From: Saprospiraceae bacterium UBA2365
GTDB taxonomy: Bacteria > Bacteroidota > Bacteroidia > Chitinophagales > Saprospiraceae
Assembly: GCA_002344345.1 (NCBI GenBank)
Contig: DDTL01000115.1
Span: 11,251-75,250 of the forward strand
Direction: 5' to 3'
DNA: 64,000 nucleotides
Shown here: positions 1-8,871 of the stretch, piece by piece
Position numbering within the stretch: position 1 is the stretch's first letter
Layout: the number at the start of each line of letters is the position of its first letter
Notes under the pieces: model-generated
What the model saw: only the letters and a program-made list of their open reading frames with translations
What the model was told of the DNA's origin: nothing
Databases searched by the model: none
Translations under genes and position numbers: made by a program

Positions 1-40
1 AGGCTAACAGACTAATTGGCTAACCACCTAAATAACTACA
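1..40 (-). repeat. Family 2 intergenic repeat, partial at window edge
   Basis: The first 40 bases are the reverse complement of the conserved start of the repeat seen complete at 11637 and 20975 (TGTAGTTATTTAGGTGGTTA followed by GC). The rest lies outside the window. Confidence 0.7.
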
Positions 41-404
41 TATATTTTATTTATTTTTTTTGCTGACCTATAAAAATCTTGCTTAACTTTTTCTTTTAAT
101 CAATAGGAATTATTCAGAATAAAATTTGTGTTGATACCAAATCAAGTCCTTTATGTACTTTATAAATCAAGAAATTATAAATTGAATTTCTTTTTAACCA
201 AACTATCATTAGAAAAAGGATTATAAATATAATCATAAGATCTGCACTTTCAAAAATGTTGGTGGATTTCTATATCATTATACGAATTTTAATATGTAGT
301 AAATTTGAAATAATTGTCCGGGTAAGCCGGATAATTTTTGGGGATTATTTACTAAATTGCCAAATCAATTACAAATGATCCCATTTCTCAATAAAAACTA
401 TCTT
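41..404. other. AT-rich intergenic stretch, nothing recognised
   Basis: About 360 bases between two dispersed repeats. No open frame of useful length, hairpin with T-run or RNA gene was seen. Confidence 0.5.
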
Positions 405-621
405 TGAGTCTATTCCGAAAAGTCCATTTTGTTGATTTTCAATCGTTTTTTGCCCCAATCTACTGAAGTCAAAGATCAGCACAAGACTAAATGGAAACGA
501 TTGAAAATCAACAAATTAAAAATCCCCTTTCAGACGCGTACTGATTGAAAACGTCAGTGCGCATACTGACTGAAAACGTCATTGGGGATTTAGGGGGCAA
601 AGACATTTCAGAGAAGACTAA
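405..621 (-). repeat. Family 1 palindromic repeat, copy A
   Basis: Starts TGAGTCTATTCCGAAAAGTC and ends with the matching inverted end (GACATTTCAGAGAAGACTA). Inside are two arms of a long hairpin (TTGATTTTCAATCGTTT and AAACGATTGAAAATCAA) and two tandem copies of a TGACGTTTTCAGTCAGTA-type unit, here reversed. Same architecture as copies B and F in the opposite orientation. No coding capacity of its own; resembles a MITE or other non-autonomous element. Confidence 0.85.
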
Positions 622-987
622 ATTTGAATCAAACAGATCAGTATTGCAATAGAAAACAAATTTGGGTTCATAGGTTTTGCCATGAATCCTTAATTGATTC
701 AGTTTTTTTTGAAGAATTCTGTGACCGAAGTCCTGAACTTTGGAAGTTAAATATGAAGCGTGGATGTATAAAATTTCATTTTTAATACTTGGCAGACTGA
801 AAAGTTTTTGTTTTCCAGTTTGAGTGAAGGATATGAAACACAAACATCTGGTCATTTCAAAATTCAGTCTGAGCACAGAAAACCCGATGATTACCTTTTT
901 AATCATACTTGCATACTCAGAATTGACCAGAAATGTTTTTAAAAAATTACCTTTGCCTGCCAATTCCCAGGGATAGAAATCTATCAT
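508..987 (-). CDS. Doubtful hypothetical protein, C-terminus inside a repeat
   Basis: A 159-codon open frame divergent from the FISUMP gene at 1028. No family is recognised. Roughly the last 38 codons are encoded by family 1 repeat copy A, so at least the C-terminus is not native to any ancestral gene. It could be a gene truncated by element insertion or a chance frame. No signal peptide or membrane segment stands out. Listed so it is not lost; I lean towards non-coding or decayed. Confidence 0.2.
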   Translation of the reverse strand: MIDFYPWELAGKGNFLKTFLVNSEYASMIKKVIIGFSVLRLNFEMTRCLCFISFTQTGKQKLFSLPSIKNEILYIHASYLTSKVQDFGHRILQKKLNQLRIHGKTYEPKFVFYCNTDLFDSNLVFSEMSLPPKSPMTFSVSMRTDVFNQYASERGFLIC

Positions 988-1027
988 CTGATGGTTAGCT
1001 TACTTCATCAATATTAAAAACAGCAAT

Positions 1028-1948
1028 ATGATCAGCATTGTAAATATTTTCCTGAAAAAAGCATTTCTCATATTTTCATTTACCTTTTTTACCGGATATT
1101 TTTGCCTTGCACAGACTCAGATTTCAGCTATACAGCCTGTGGACAATGCAAAAAATGTGCAGACAGGGGTGATCAGATGGAATGCTTTGGCAGATCACCA
1201 GTATGATCTTTATTTTGGCACTTCTGCCAATCCACCCGTGTACAAAACCGATTTGCAAAATGGAGAAGAGAAGCCGGTCATTCTTGAACTCAGTAAAAAA
1301 TATTACTGGAAAGTAGTGGAAAAAAAAGAAGGGAAAGTTTTAAGGACCTCCAAAGTGTTTTCTTTCAATACCTTACCCATACAATTAAACCCTAAGATAA
1401 ATTATAATGCTTTGGTTGATACGCGGGATTATAAAGTGTATTGGACAGTCAAAATCGGAGAAAAGGAATGGTTTGCCCAAAATCTCGACTTCGATCTTGC
1501 CGGGATGTCCTGGTACTATGACAACAATCCTCAGAACAGCATATACGGAAAACTATATGCCGGTAAGGCATTAACCAGTAATCAAAAAAGTATTTGCCCT
1601 GAAAGTTGGCATATTCCGGCAATCGAAGAATGGAATGAGCTGATCGGAAAATCCGGAGATATTAAAACTGTGGGTAAAAATCTTAAAGATAGTTCGCCAA
1701 TGTATTGGAGAACAAGCAATGCGGCGAGATCCAATGATAGTGGTATGACGGTGTTGCCTGCAGGCAGCAGAGACAGTAAACCTTCATTTGCGAATTTGGG
1801 AAAGTATGCGTTTTTCTGGACTTCTACACCGGATCAAAAGGTGGCTGGAAGTTTTTTAAGTGTCGATTTGGGTTTTATGCGGGATAAGGTCAATAATTCG
1901 TCCGGAGACCAGAACTGGAGCTATTCCATCAGATGTGTCCGGGACTGA
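1028..1948 (+). CDS. Secreted FISUMP-domain protein
   Basis: 306 residues. A signal peptide occupies about residues 1-29 (hydrophobic run ending CLAQ). Residues about 33-118 look like a fibronectin III-type beta module (IQPVDNAKNV...YYWKVVEKKEGKVL). From about residue 137 it matches the Fibrobacter succinogenes major paralogous (FISUMP) domain: EWFAQNLDF, CPESWHIPAIEEWNELIG, MTVLPAGSRD, FFWTSTPD and the terminal YSIRCVRD. FISUMP domains belong to the formylglycine-enzyme/C-type-lectin-like superfamily and occur on Bacteroidota surface proteins; ligand and role are unknown. Likely exported to the cell surface. A second FISUMP gene lies 2.2 kb downstream. Confidence 0.85.
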   Translation: MISIVNIFLKKAFLIFSFTFFTGYFCLAQTQISAIQPVDNAKNVQTGVIRWNALADHQYDLYFGTSANPPVYKTDLQNGEEKPVILELSKKYYWKVVEKKEGKVLRTSKVFSFNTLPIQLNPKINYNALVDTRDYKVYWTVKIGEKEWFAQNLDFDLAGMSWYYDNNPQNSIYGKLYAGKALTSNQKSICPESWHIPAIEEWNELIGKSGDIKTVGKNLKDSSPMYWRTSNAARSNDSGMTVLPAGSRDSKPSFANLGKYAFFWTSTPDQKVAGSFLSVDLGFMRDKVNNSSGDQNWSYSIRCVRD

Positions 1949-2065
1949 AACCATATGGATGATTCCTGGTTTTTTGTTAAAAGGCAGGTTAGGCTGAACT
2001 GGCATTTCATAAATCTATGTAACTTTCATAAATCCCATGAATCACTGATGTAATTTAAAGTGCCT

Positions 2066-3454
2066 ATGAAATTGAAGCACCTGTTATTCATCATCTTGAT
2101 TGCATCTTTAAGCATCAGGCTTATATTTAATTTCTCGTGGGAACTCATTCCCGGGGTCAATGGCGGTTATTACCCGCTGCAGGTAAGATTGGTTCTGGAA
2201 ACCGGGCATCTGGGATTTTCTGATATGCCTTTGCTTTTTTACCTCGATGCATTCATCATAAAAATCATGTCCTTGTTTGGTTTTGCAGTAACAGATCAGT
2301 TGATTATCAACGTGGTGAAACTGGTTGACAGCGTTTCGTTGCCCTTGTTACTTTTTCCGCTAAGGAAATTGATGAGTTTGTACCAATCATCGGATTTTAT
2401 AAAATTGAGCATATTCTCATTTTCGGTACTTTCATTTTCCCCATTGATACTGATCTCTGATTTGCAAAAAAATGCACTCGCCATCGTATTTATTTTTGGG
2501 TTTCTTGCATATTTTTTGATGTTTCAAATCAATAAAAGCAGAAAAGACTTCATTTTATCCATTCTTTTTTTGCTTTTAACCGGTTTGACACATTTTGGCT
2601 CATTTGTATTTGCTTTATTTTTTCTTCTCATAAGCGTTTTATACATCTATCGTAAGAAAGCCATTCTTCCATCGATTATGCTTATAATTTTGAGCTTGCT
2701 TGGTATACTCATGATAGATAGTGCCCGTTTTAGCAGGCTGGTCACATTTTGGAAACAGATTTTTGAAAAACCAGCTTTATTTACGGGAATGATTTCGCTT
2801 CCTGATTTCATTTTTATACTGTTTTCCTTGTTTGTAGCTATTTTGGGCATATTGGTTTACAGATCAGATTCCAAAACACTGAAGATAGAACAAAAAGCTA
2901 TTTTTATGGCTTCCATCATCAGTTTACTGGCATGTTCCTTCCCATTGATGGATGGAGAATACTTTAGAAGGCTCAGTTTGTTTTTGTTCATCCCGCAGGT
3001 TTTGCTGATCGTACAGATTGCTTCAGTCAGTAAAGCAAAACTGCAAAAAAATCTGGCTGTCGTGCTTTTTGTATTCACTTTATTATCCATTTTCGCCGCT
3101 GCCGGACAGCCCAAAACTCCGGTTGTAGACAAAAATGCATTTGCAGACCTGAAAAAACTGAAACCAATGGTCGGGAATGACCCTCAAACTATTGTGATTG
3201 CAAGGCACGGGCTGGAATGGTGGACCGCATGGACATTGCATACCAAGGTTGGACAGGACAAAGCGATCAACGAAAGTCTTTTTGATGATTATCAGACCGT
3301 TATTTTCTTAAACCAAATTGCTGGTTTCAATGAAGAGCACCACAGAACACCGTTTCATGAACCAGAAATCGCACCAAATGCTGAAATGGTATACGCTTCA
3401 GAATATTTTAGGGCCTATACAATAGCGCAAATGCCTTCAAAAAAAGACCATTAG
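2066..3454 (+). CDS. Polytopic membrane protein, possibly GT-C type
   Basis: 462 residues from the ATG at 2066; a GTG two codons upstream (2060) is possible. The first ~350 residues are a series of about nine or ten hydrophobic helices. The last ~110 residues are soluble (DLKKLKPMVGNDPQTIVIA..., then a Trp-rich GLEWWTAWTL and DDYQTVIFLNQ). Many helices plus a soluble tail, with acidic residues near the first loop, recall GT-C lipid-linked-sugar glycosyltransferases, but no diagnostic motif was found, so this is only a suggestion. It stands alone between two FISUMP genes with long untranslated flanks. Confidence 0.65.
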   Translation: MKLKHLLFIILIASLSIRLIFNFSWELIPGVNGGYYPLQVRLVLETGHLGFSDMPLLFYLDAFIIKIMSLFGFAVTDQLIINVVKLVDSVSLPLLLFPLRKLMSLYQSSDFIKLSIFSFSVLSFSPLILISDLQKNALAIVFIFGFLAYFLMFQINKSRKDFILSILFLLLTGLTHFGSFVFALFFLLISVLYIYRKKAILPSIMLIILSLLGILMIDSARFSRLVTFWKQIFEKPALFTGMISLPDFIFILFSLFVAILGILVYRSDSKTLKIEQKAIFMASIISLLACSFPLMDGEYFRRLSLFLFIPQVLLIVQIASVSKAKLQKNLAVVLFVFTLLSIFAAAGQPKTPVVDKNAFADLKKLKPMVGNDPQTIVIARHGLEWWTAWTLHTKVGQDKAINESLFDDYQTVIFLNQIAGFNEEHHRTPFHEPEIAPNAEMVYASEYFRAYTIAQMPSKKDH

Positions 3455-4182
3455 GCGCAAGCTCAGGTTTGGTTCGTCTCAGAATTTTTTTGAAATGCAA
3501 CATCATTGAATTGGATATGAAAAGAGCTGGTTGTTATATTTGAAAAACCATGTTATTGTAAATAACTCATTATGAATATATTGCATAATATTCCAAATTC
3601 TCCTTAAATTGCCATGTTATATCGATTGCCCACAAATTGATTGAAAAAAGCAGGATTTCGCTTTACCAACATGTTGACAATTTAATTCCTGCAAAAGCCA
3701 TTCAACAAAATCAAAAAACCTAAGATTTTGATAAAAGAAAAAAAGATTGGCAACAGTGAAAAAAGGATAGGTTGGATGGCTTGATTAGATTATAATTGCT
3801 TAAATTTGTATGAGTTGGGTTGATAGAATAGGGTGGCGGCATGTTGTTGTTCATCAACCCGACAAAACGCCATTGACTAACTGAATGTATTTCGTTTAGC
3901 CTGTCCGGTAAAGTGGCTGTTTAATCCTTGTTTTCATGAAGTGAATAACTGAATGGATGGAAGGAAAGTAAAACATCCCTGAGACAAGCTAAATCTGTCC
4001 GGGCTTTCGCCGGGTTTTTTGAAAAAACGTATTCAACAAAGAAAGCGCGGGCAGACACTTTTTTTGAAAGATTCAAAATTTGAATTTTATCTGTAAATGA
4101 AAGGTATAATTTCAAAAATTGTTCAGTCAGTCAGTTTTTTTCAGAAACTCCATAATGCCAGAAGACAATTTAAAGAGAAATA
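3455..4182. other. 728-bp intergenic region, no gene recognised
   Basis: Follows the membrane protein and precedes the second FISUMP gene. A short GC-rich hairpin followed by six T (about 3998-4020, CCGG...CCGG then TTTTTT) could be a weak terminator. A 64-codon reverse frame at 3921-4115 has no recognisable features. Nothing else seen. Confidence 0.4.
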
Positions 4183-5706
4183 ATGGAAAAAATCATCTTC
4201 ACATTCGCGAGTCTGCTGATCATCACATCACTGTTGGCACAATCACCAGACAAAATGAGTTACCAGGCTGTAATCCGCAACAGCAACCATGTTTTGGTAA
4301 GCAATAGCCAAATTGGGATGGAAATCAATATCCGGCAGGGTTCACCAACCGGCACGATCGTTTACTCCGAAACTCAAACGCCCTATACCAACGTCAATGG
4401 TCTCGTTAGCATTGAAATAGGCGGAAATACGGAATTTCATGCCATCGATTGGGCTGAAGGACCATATTTTCTTGAAACAAAAACGGCTTCGGAGCCTCCA
4501 CTGACAAGTTATAACATATTCGGAACCAGTCAGTTACTTAGCGTACCTTATGCTTTGCATGCGCATAAAGCCGATGCTGCCAATGAAAGCGATCCTGTTT
4601 TTGCGAACAGTCAGGCATCAAAAATCAATTCATCAGATATCTCAAATCTGAATAATCTTTCCGGCATCAACACAGGAGATCAGGATTTAAATGGATTGGC
4701 AACTACCTCATCCTTAACAACTGGTTTAGCGACCAAGGTGGATAAAGAATCGGGTAAAGCTTTATCCTCTAATGATTATACGACCGAAGAAAAAACTAAA
4801 CTTGCAGGCATTGCTGACGGCGCAGAGGTAAATATTCAAGCGGACTGGAAAGCTATGAACGGAGCTGCTCAGATATTGAATAAACCCGCAAATATTGATG
4901 AAGATAAAACCGATGATGTAACACTTACTGGTGACCAAACCATCACAGGCAATAAGTCATTCTCGGGCACAACGACGGTTGCAACTCCGGTCAATGCTTC
5001 TGATGCAGTTACCAAAGCGTATGTAGATGCCTTGTTGGAAAGAATTGAAGCGTTGGAAGAATCGGCATTGCTGCATTATGGCTTTACTGATGACAGAGAT
5101 GGTCAGCATTATAATGTTCTGAAAATTGGTAATCAGTTGTGGATGGCTGAAAATTTGAAATATTTGCCGCAAGTGACCGGATCAGCAACCGGTTCTGTTT
5201 CAAGCCCTTATTACTATGTTTATGACTATAATGGAACTGTGGTGGCTGATGCAAAGGCGACAACAAACTATGATGTTTACGGTGTATTGTATAATTGGCC
5301 GGCAGCTATGAACGGAGCTGCGAGCAGTACTTCCAATCCAAGTGGCGTGCAGGGTGTTTGTCCAACAGGATGGCATTTGCCAAGCACGGCAGAGTTTAGT
5401 GAATTGACTGATTATCTGGGAGGTATGGAAGGCAACGGAGGTAAACTGAAAGAAACCGGCACCGGCCATTGGTTCGGTCCCAATGAAGGCGCAACAAATG
5501 AAACAGGTTTTACAGCGCTTCCGGGAGGTCGTCGTGGCAGCAATGGATTGTTCAGTTATCGCGGCTCATTTTGCTACTGGTGGAGCGCCACTTTTTCCAA
5601 TACCGATCGTTCATATTATCATCATCTGAGTTATGATAATGATGATTTCTATAGAAATTTACAGACTTTGGAGTCAGGATTTTCGGTCAGATGTATAAAG
5701 GATTGA
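4183..5706 (+). CDS. FISUMP protein with phage-tail-fibre-like repeats
   Basis: 507 residues with a signal peptide (about 1-19, ending LLAQ). Residues 20-130 form the N-terminal module common in Bacteroidota FISUMP proteins (PDKMSYQAVIRN...QLLSVPYALHAHKA). Residues about 160-280 are low-complexity segments typical of phage tail fibres and trimeric adhesins: LNGLATTSSLTTGL, YTTEEKTKLAGIADGAEVN, ADWKAMNGAAQILNKP, TLTGDQTITGNKSFSG. A short coiled coil (AYVDALLERIEALEE) joins them to a C-terminal FISUMP domain (LWMAENLKYLP, CPTGWHLPSTAEFSELTDYL, FTALPGGRRG, YWWSAT, GFSVRCIKD). This suggests a trimeric surface fibre with a lectin-like tip. It may be co-transcribed with the next two genes (6-bp gap). 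Confidence 0.85.
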   Translation: MEKIIFTFASLLIITSLLAQSPDKMSYQAVIRNSNHVLVSNSQIGMEINIRQGSPTGTIVYSETQTPYTNVNGLVSIEIGGNTEFHAIDWAEGPYFLETKTASEPPLTSYNIFGTSQLLSVPYALHAHKADAANESDPVFANSQASKINSSDISNLNNLSGINTGDQDLNGLATTSSLTTGLATKVDKESGKALSSNDYTTEEKTKLAGIADGAEVNIQADWKAMNGAAQILNKPANIDEDKTDDVTLTGDQTITGNKSFSGTTTVATPVNASDAVTKAYVDALLERIEALEESALLHYGFTDDRDGQHYNVLKIGNQLWMAENLKYLPQVTGSATGSVSSPYYYVYDYNGTVVADAKATTNYDVYGVLYNWPAAMNGAASSTSNPSGVQGVCPTGWHLPSTAEFSELTDYLGGMEGNGGKLKETGTGHWFGPNEGATNETGFTALPGGRRGSNGLFSYRGSFCYWWSATFSNTDRSYYHHLSYDNDDFYRNLQTLESGFSVRCIKD

Positions 5707-5712
5707 GCGGGA

Positions 5713-6333
5713 ATGAAGGGGATCATTTTGCAAACAGTCCTTTTGTTGACTCTTTTTGGGGGAATTTATTTTTTCCATCATAATAAATCGGTTTATAAAA
5801 ATGCTCAGATCTTATATTTTAATGCTGAGATAGAGCGTGTTGAAATATTGAACAAGGGTATAAATAAATCCTGGTTTTCGAAAAGTTCATCAGAATACCG
5901 GCAATTGAAGGAAATCGAAACATTATTCAAGGAATTAAGGATTGACCCAGATAATAATTATAATAGTGACATACATCATTCACTGGTCCAGAAATTTAAG
6001 TTAGATAATCAATATCATCATGGCTTTATTCCAAACACTTACAAAATCCGGAAAATTTTGGAGAAAATTTATCAGGAAAATCCTTACCATGGATGGCCGG
6101 ATTATAAATTACTAATTAATGAGATCCGATTGTTAAATCAAGATAGCTTATTGGTCAGTTTTAACTTATTTGCATGCGAATTTCAGCAAACTGATGATCT
6201 GTATTTCAAATTTTATTACGATAATGAAGAGATTCAGTTTGAACGTGAAAATGTTCATAAAGGCGACCTGCAAAAATACTATGCAGAATATTTAAACCCG
6301 GTCACTGGCATGAAAGATAGGCATGAAAAGTAA
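5713..6333 (+). CDS. Hypothetical membrane-anchored protein
   Basis: 206 residues. Starts 6 bp after the FISUMP stop and overlaps the next gene by 11 bp, so probably one operon. One N-terminal hydrophobic segment (about 4-22) anchors a mostly charged exterior domain with many aromatic and His residues (SDIHHSLVQKF, NQYHHGFIPNTY, NPYHGWPDYKLL). No known family recognised. Start ATG at 5713 is the only in-frame candidate giving the membrane segment. Role probably linked to the upstream surface fibre by operon structure only. Confidence 0.6.
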   Translation: MKGIILQTVLLLTLFGGIYFFHHNKSVYKNAQILYFNAEIERVEILNKGINKSWFSKSSSEYRQLKEIETLFKELRIDPDNNYNSDIHHSLVQKFKLDNQYHHGFIPNTYKIRKILEKIYQENPYHGWPDYKLLINEIRLLNQDSLLVSFNLFACEFQQTDDLYFKFYYDNEEIQFERENVHKGDLQKYYAEYLNPVTGMKDRHEK

Positions 6334-6922
6334 GCTGTTTAAAATACTATTTTTTAGTCTTTCGATACTCAACGCATTCTTATTAATGGTTTTGATCGTT
6401 GAATGGCATCAGTATTCCAATAGTAAAACTGCTTATCAATGGATTTTAAATGAATTAAGAGAAGAAAATGCCAATTTGGATCTTAGACTGAAGAATGCCC
6501 ATAAGATTGCCTTGCAAAAATCGGAGGCTAATTCTTTAGTATTGAGAAAATCTATCAACGAGATTCCTGAACATGAAGATAAGGATAATGAACTCTCCAA
6601 GGAGTTGTTTCTTCGGGATTCTACCAAATTATTACTTGAGTATTATACATCTTCGTATACAGGTCTTGATCACAGAAAATTTGTTCAGGATTTTATTTCC
6701 AAACAGATATTTTTTGGAACCGATGACGATATTTCTTCTTATTCGGAAATGTATAATGTTTACATCAACCACCAACCTGTTAATTTTATTAGGGGTAAAC
6801 ATTATAAAATAGCGAAAACAAATCCCATCATCATTGAATTATTCAGAATTCAATTGTCAAAAAATGAGCCAGGTATCGACACATTGCGATTCAAAAGGAT
6901 CATTTATCTGGATCAGGACTGA
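6323..6922 (+). CDS. Hypothetical single-pass membrane protein with coiled coil
   Basis: 199 residues, overlapping the previous gene by 11 bp. An N-terminal transmembrane helix (about 7-25) is followed by a predicted coiled coil (NELREENANLDLRLKNAHKI, about 47-70) and a soluble C-terminal half with aromatic-rich strands. It shares its general plan (short cytoplasmic tail, one helix, outward domain) with the preceding gene, suggesting a pair that work together, but no family is recognised. Confidence 0.6.
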   Translation: MKSKLFKILFFSLSILNAFLLMVLIVEWHQYSNSKTAYQWILNELREENANLDLRLKNAHKIALQKSEANSLVLRKSINEIPEHEDKDNELSKELFLRDSTKLLLEYYTSSYTGLDHRKFVQDFISKQIFFGTDDDISSYSEMYNVYINHQPVNFIRGKHYKIAKTNPIIIELFRIQLSKNEPGIDTLRFKRIIYLDQD

Positions 6923-6988
6923 TATTTGACCATAAGCTAAAATTGTTTTTTTCCAAACAATCAGTATATTGCATTGAAATCTCGGGTG

Positions 6989-8491
6989 ATGCGATTTTTT
7001 ATCTCATTAGTACGCTCATTTTTCCTGTTTATTGGTTCCTCTGACTACATTAATAGTCAGAATGAACCTTATATCGATGGATTCATTGAGGTCTGTACGG
7101 ATGCTTCCACAGGCGATGGCTCAAGCAGTTGGGGTGGACATCAATGCAGTGTGATCCGTACTTCTGAAGGCAAATCATTCACTGTTTATACCATTGAAGG
7201 CTCATCAGAACTCACTCGGAAATTCAGGTTGGTCATGAAAACACCTGATGGCTGGGAGGTCGTTGCCCAGGGAGACTCAGGTCGTGAACCTGCCCAGGTG
7301 TTGCGAGGTCTTGATGACAGGATTTTTGTGGTTTGCTGGCCAAACGGCACTCCGAAATTGTGGATGAACGAACCCGGTGAATTGATTTTTAAATCAACGG
7401 ACATTCCGGGCGATTGGGATCCGGGCAATAACTGGCCTTACTTCAGCCCAGGCATCGATCAAAAAGGGAAGTTGTACCTTCTCACCAGCGGAGGTGGAAA
7501 ACCAGGCTATTTTAAGATAGCTTTCAGAGATCCTGCTTCAGGCAACTGGTCAGCAGTAAAAAAAATTGATCTGGACTACAGGTATTGTTATACGTATACC
7601 ATTCCGGATACCGAAAAAGGTGTGTTTTTAGGATCTCTTAGGGATGTTCGATGGAGTGATCTTGGCTATACTCAACCTCGAGGCGCTTTTGATTATGTTT
7701 TCAATGCGGTAAAAACCTGGGTTGCCTGCGATTTTTCAAAAAATTTTATCGAGACACTGATCTGTGAGGAAATCCCCACCACTGCTTTCCCAAAGCCAAA
7801 TATCAGTCTCAATTACAATGGCGATGTTTACCTCGACAGCCATGGCAGGATCCATGTGCTTACGCCCGTTTCCGGCGCGAGCACCGGTGGCACAACCAGG
7901 TTGACACATCACATATTGGAAGGATCTGAGGTCATCACCTCAGCTTTGTTGCCTGCAGAGATCAGAAACGGCCGGATGATCCAGAATGAAGCAGGAAAGT
8001 TTTTTATCATCAGTTTTGACAGTAAAAATATCTATGTGTATCCGGCGTCTGATGCCAATGGTCTGGATCTTGAACGAGCCATCACACTTGATCTTGAGGG
8101 ACATGTGGTAAAATATTCCAATCTGCATGTAGCAGCGCCCCGGTGTGGAGTTCCATTGTCCAACGAAGCGGACATCGTTTTTCCTTCAGGTAATTCCGGC
8201 GAAAAATGGATATATTTCAAATTGCATCTTCCAATTGTTGGCCCAAAGGATACTACTTTGCTCCAAAAACCTGTTTTTGAGGTTTATCCAAATCCTGCCA
8301 GACAGACGTTCCATGTAAAAGGCCTGAACGAAAATACCCAACTGACCATATTCGATCTTGCAGGCAGGAAAATTCATCATGAATTGATAACTACCTCTGA
8401 AATCCATATCGGGCAACTGCCTTCGGGTGTGTACATACTGCATTTTGAACAAAAAAATGGAAATATTTACCGAAAACTGGTGAAGTTGTAG
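6989..8491 (+). CDS. Secreted BNR-type beta-propeller protein with T9SS tail
   Basis: 500 residues from ATG 6989; TTG 6974 and GTG 6986 are alternatives, but ATG 6989 starts directly at a signal peptide (MRFFISLVRSFFLFIG). The body (about 30-410) resembles BNR_4 repeat proteins (WGGHQCSVIRTSEGKSFTVY, QVLRGLDDRIFVVCW, SPGIDQKGKLYLLTSG), a propeller fold found in proteins acting on or binding glycans. The last ~75 residues are a type A T9SS sorting domain (VYPNPARQTFHVKG, LTIFDLAGRKI, LPSGVYILHFE, RKLVKL). It should be exported by type IX secretion to the surface or medium. Enzymatic function cannot be assigned. Confidence 0.8.
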   Translation: MRFFISLVRSFFLFIGSSDYINSQNEPYIDGFIEVCTDASTGDGSSSWGGHQCSVIRTSEGKSFTVYTIEGSSELTRKFRLVMKTPDGWEVVAQGDSGREPAQVLRGLDDRIFVVCWPNGTPKLWMNEPGELIFKSTDIPGDWDPGNNWPYFSPGIDQKGKLYLLTSGGGKPGYFKIAFRDPASGNWSAVKKIDLDYRYCYTYTIPDTEKGVFLGSLRDVRWSDLGYTQPRGAFDYVFNAVKTWVACDFSKNFIETLICEEIPTTAFPKPNISLNYNGDVYLDSHGRIHVLTPVSGASTGGTTRLTHHILEGSEVITSALLPAEIRNGRMIQNEAGKFFIISFDSKNIYVYPASDANGLDLERAITLDLEGHVVKYSNLHVAAPRCGVPLSNEADIVFPSGNSGEKWIYFKLHLPIVGPKDTTLLQKPVFEVYPNPARQTFHVKGLNENTQLTIFDLAGRKIHHELITTSEIHIGQLPSGVYILHFEQKNGNIYRKLVKL

Positions 8492-8500
8492 TGGTTAATG

Positions 8501-8680
8501 ATTAATGCGAATCAAGGGTTAAAGTTAATTCTGCAGATAAGCAGGATTTTCTCACTTTTTTGCCTCGATCCTAAAGGATGAAAGCGAGAAAATCCTTTAT
8601 CTTCCTTTAGGATTGAGGCCAAATAAAGGATTTTCGGAGCTTTTTTTCAACCATTGATTCGCATGATTAATGTTTAATGG
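8501..8680. repeat. Palindromic multi-hairpin element
   Basis: Outer arms TTAATGCGAATCAAGGG (from 8503) and CCATTGATTCGCATGATTAA (8651-8670) are near-complementary. Inside, 8562-8578 pairs with 8603-8619 (16 of 17 bases), and GGATTTTCTC near 8543 pairs with GAGAAAATCC near 8586. It immediately follows the BNR gene and may serve as a terminator, a short mobile element, or both. Confidence 0.6.
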
Positions 8681-8783
8681 TTAAAGGGAAAGGGTGCATG
8701 TGGATTTTTTTGTGGCAACTTGATCCAAAATCAGTTTTTTTTAAAAAAAATACCGGATGGAATTTGAACTTTAGCGAAATAAT

Positions 8784-8823
8784 AGAAAGTAAAAAGTAGT
8801 TTAAATCCTGCTTTTTACTTTCT
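8784..8823. terminator. Possible bidirectional terminator hairpin
   Basis: AGAAAGTAAAAAGTAG (8784-8799) pairs with CTTTTTACTTTCT (8811-8823). It lies 50 bp past the end of the cytochrome b561 gene on the minus strand and after the BNR gene on the plus strand. AT-rich, so only moderate support. Confidence 0.4.
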
Positions 8824-8871
8824 ACTCATCCTTGTATTCGCGGATAGATCCTATGATGCCAAAATAAATTT

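Noticed and set aside
405..621. Family 1 repeat as a transcription terminator only
   Set aside because: Conserved ends, both orientations and modular internal parts go beyond what termination needs, and no T-run follows the hairpin consistently.
3921..4115. 64-codon reverse frame as a small gene
   Set aside because: No signal, family or promoter; its composition matches intergenic sequence, and it spans a GC-rich hairpin.
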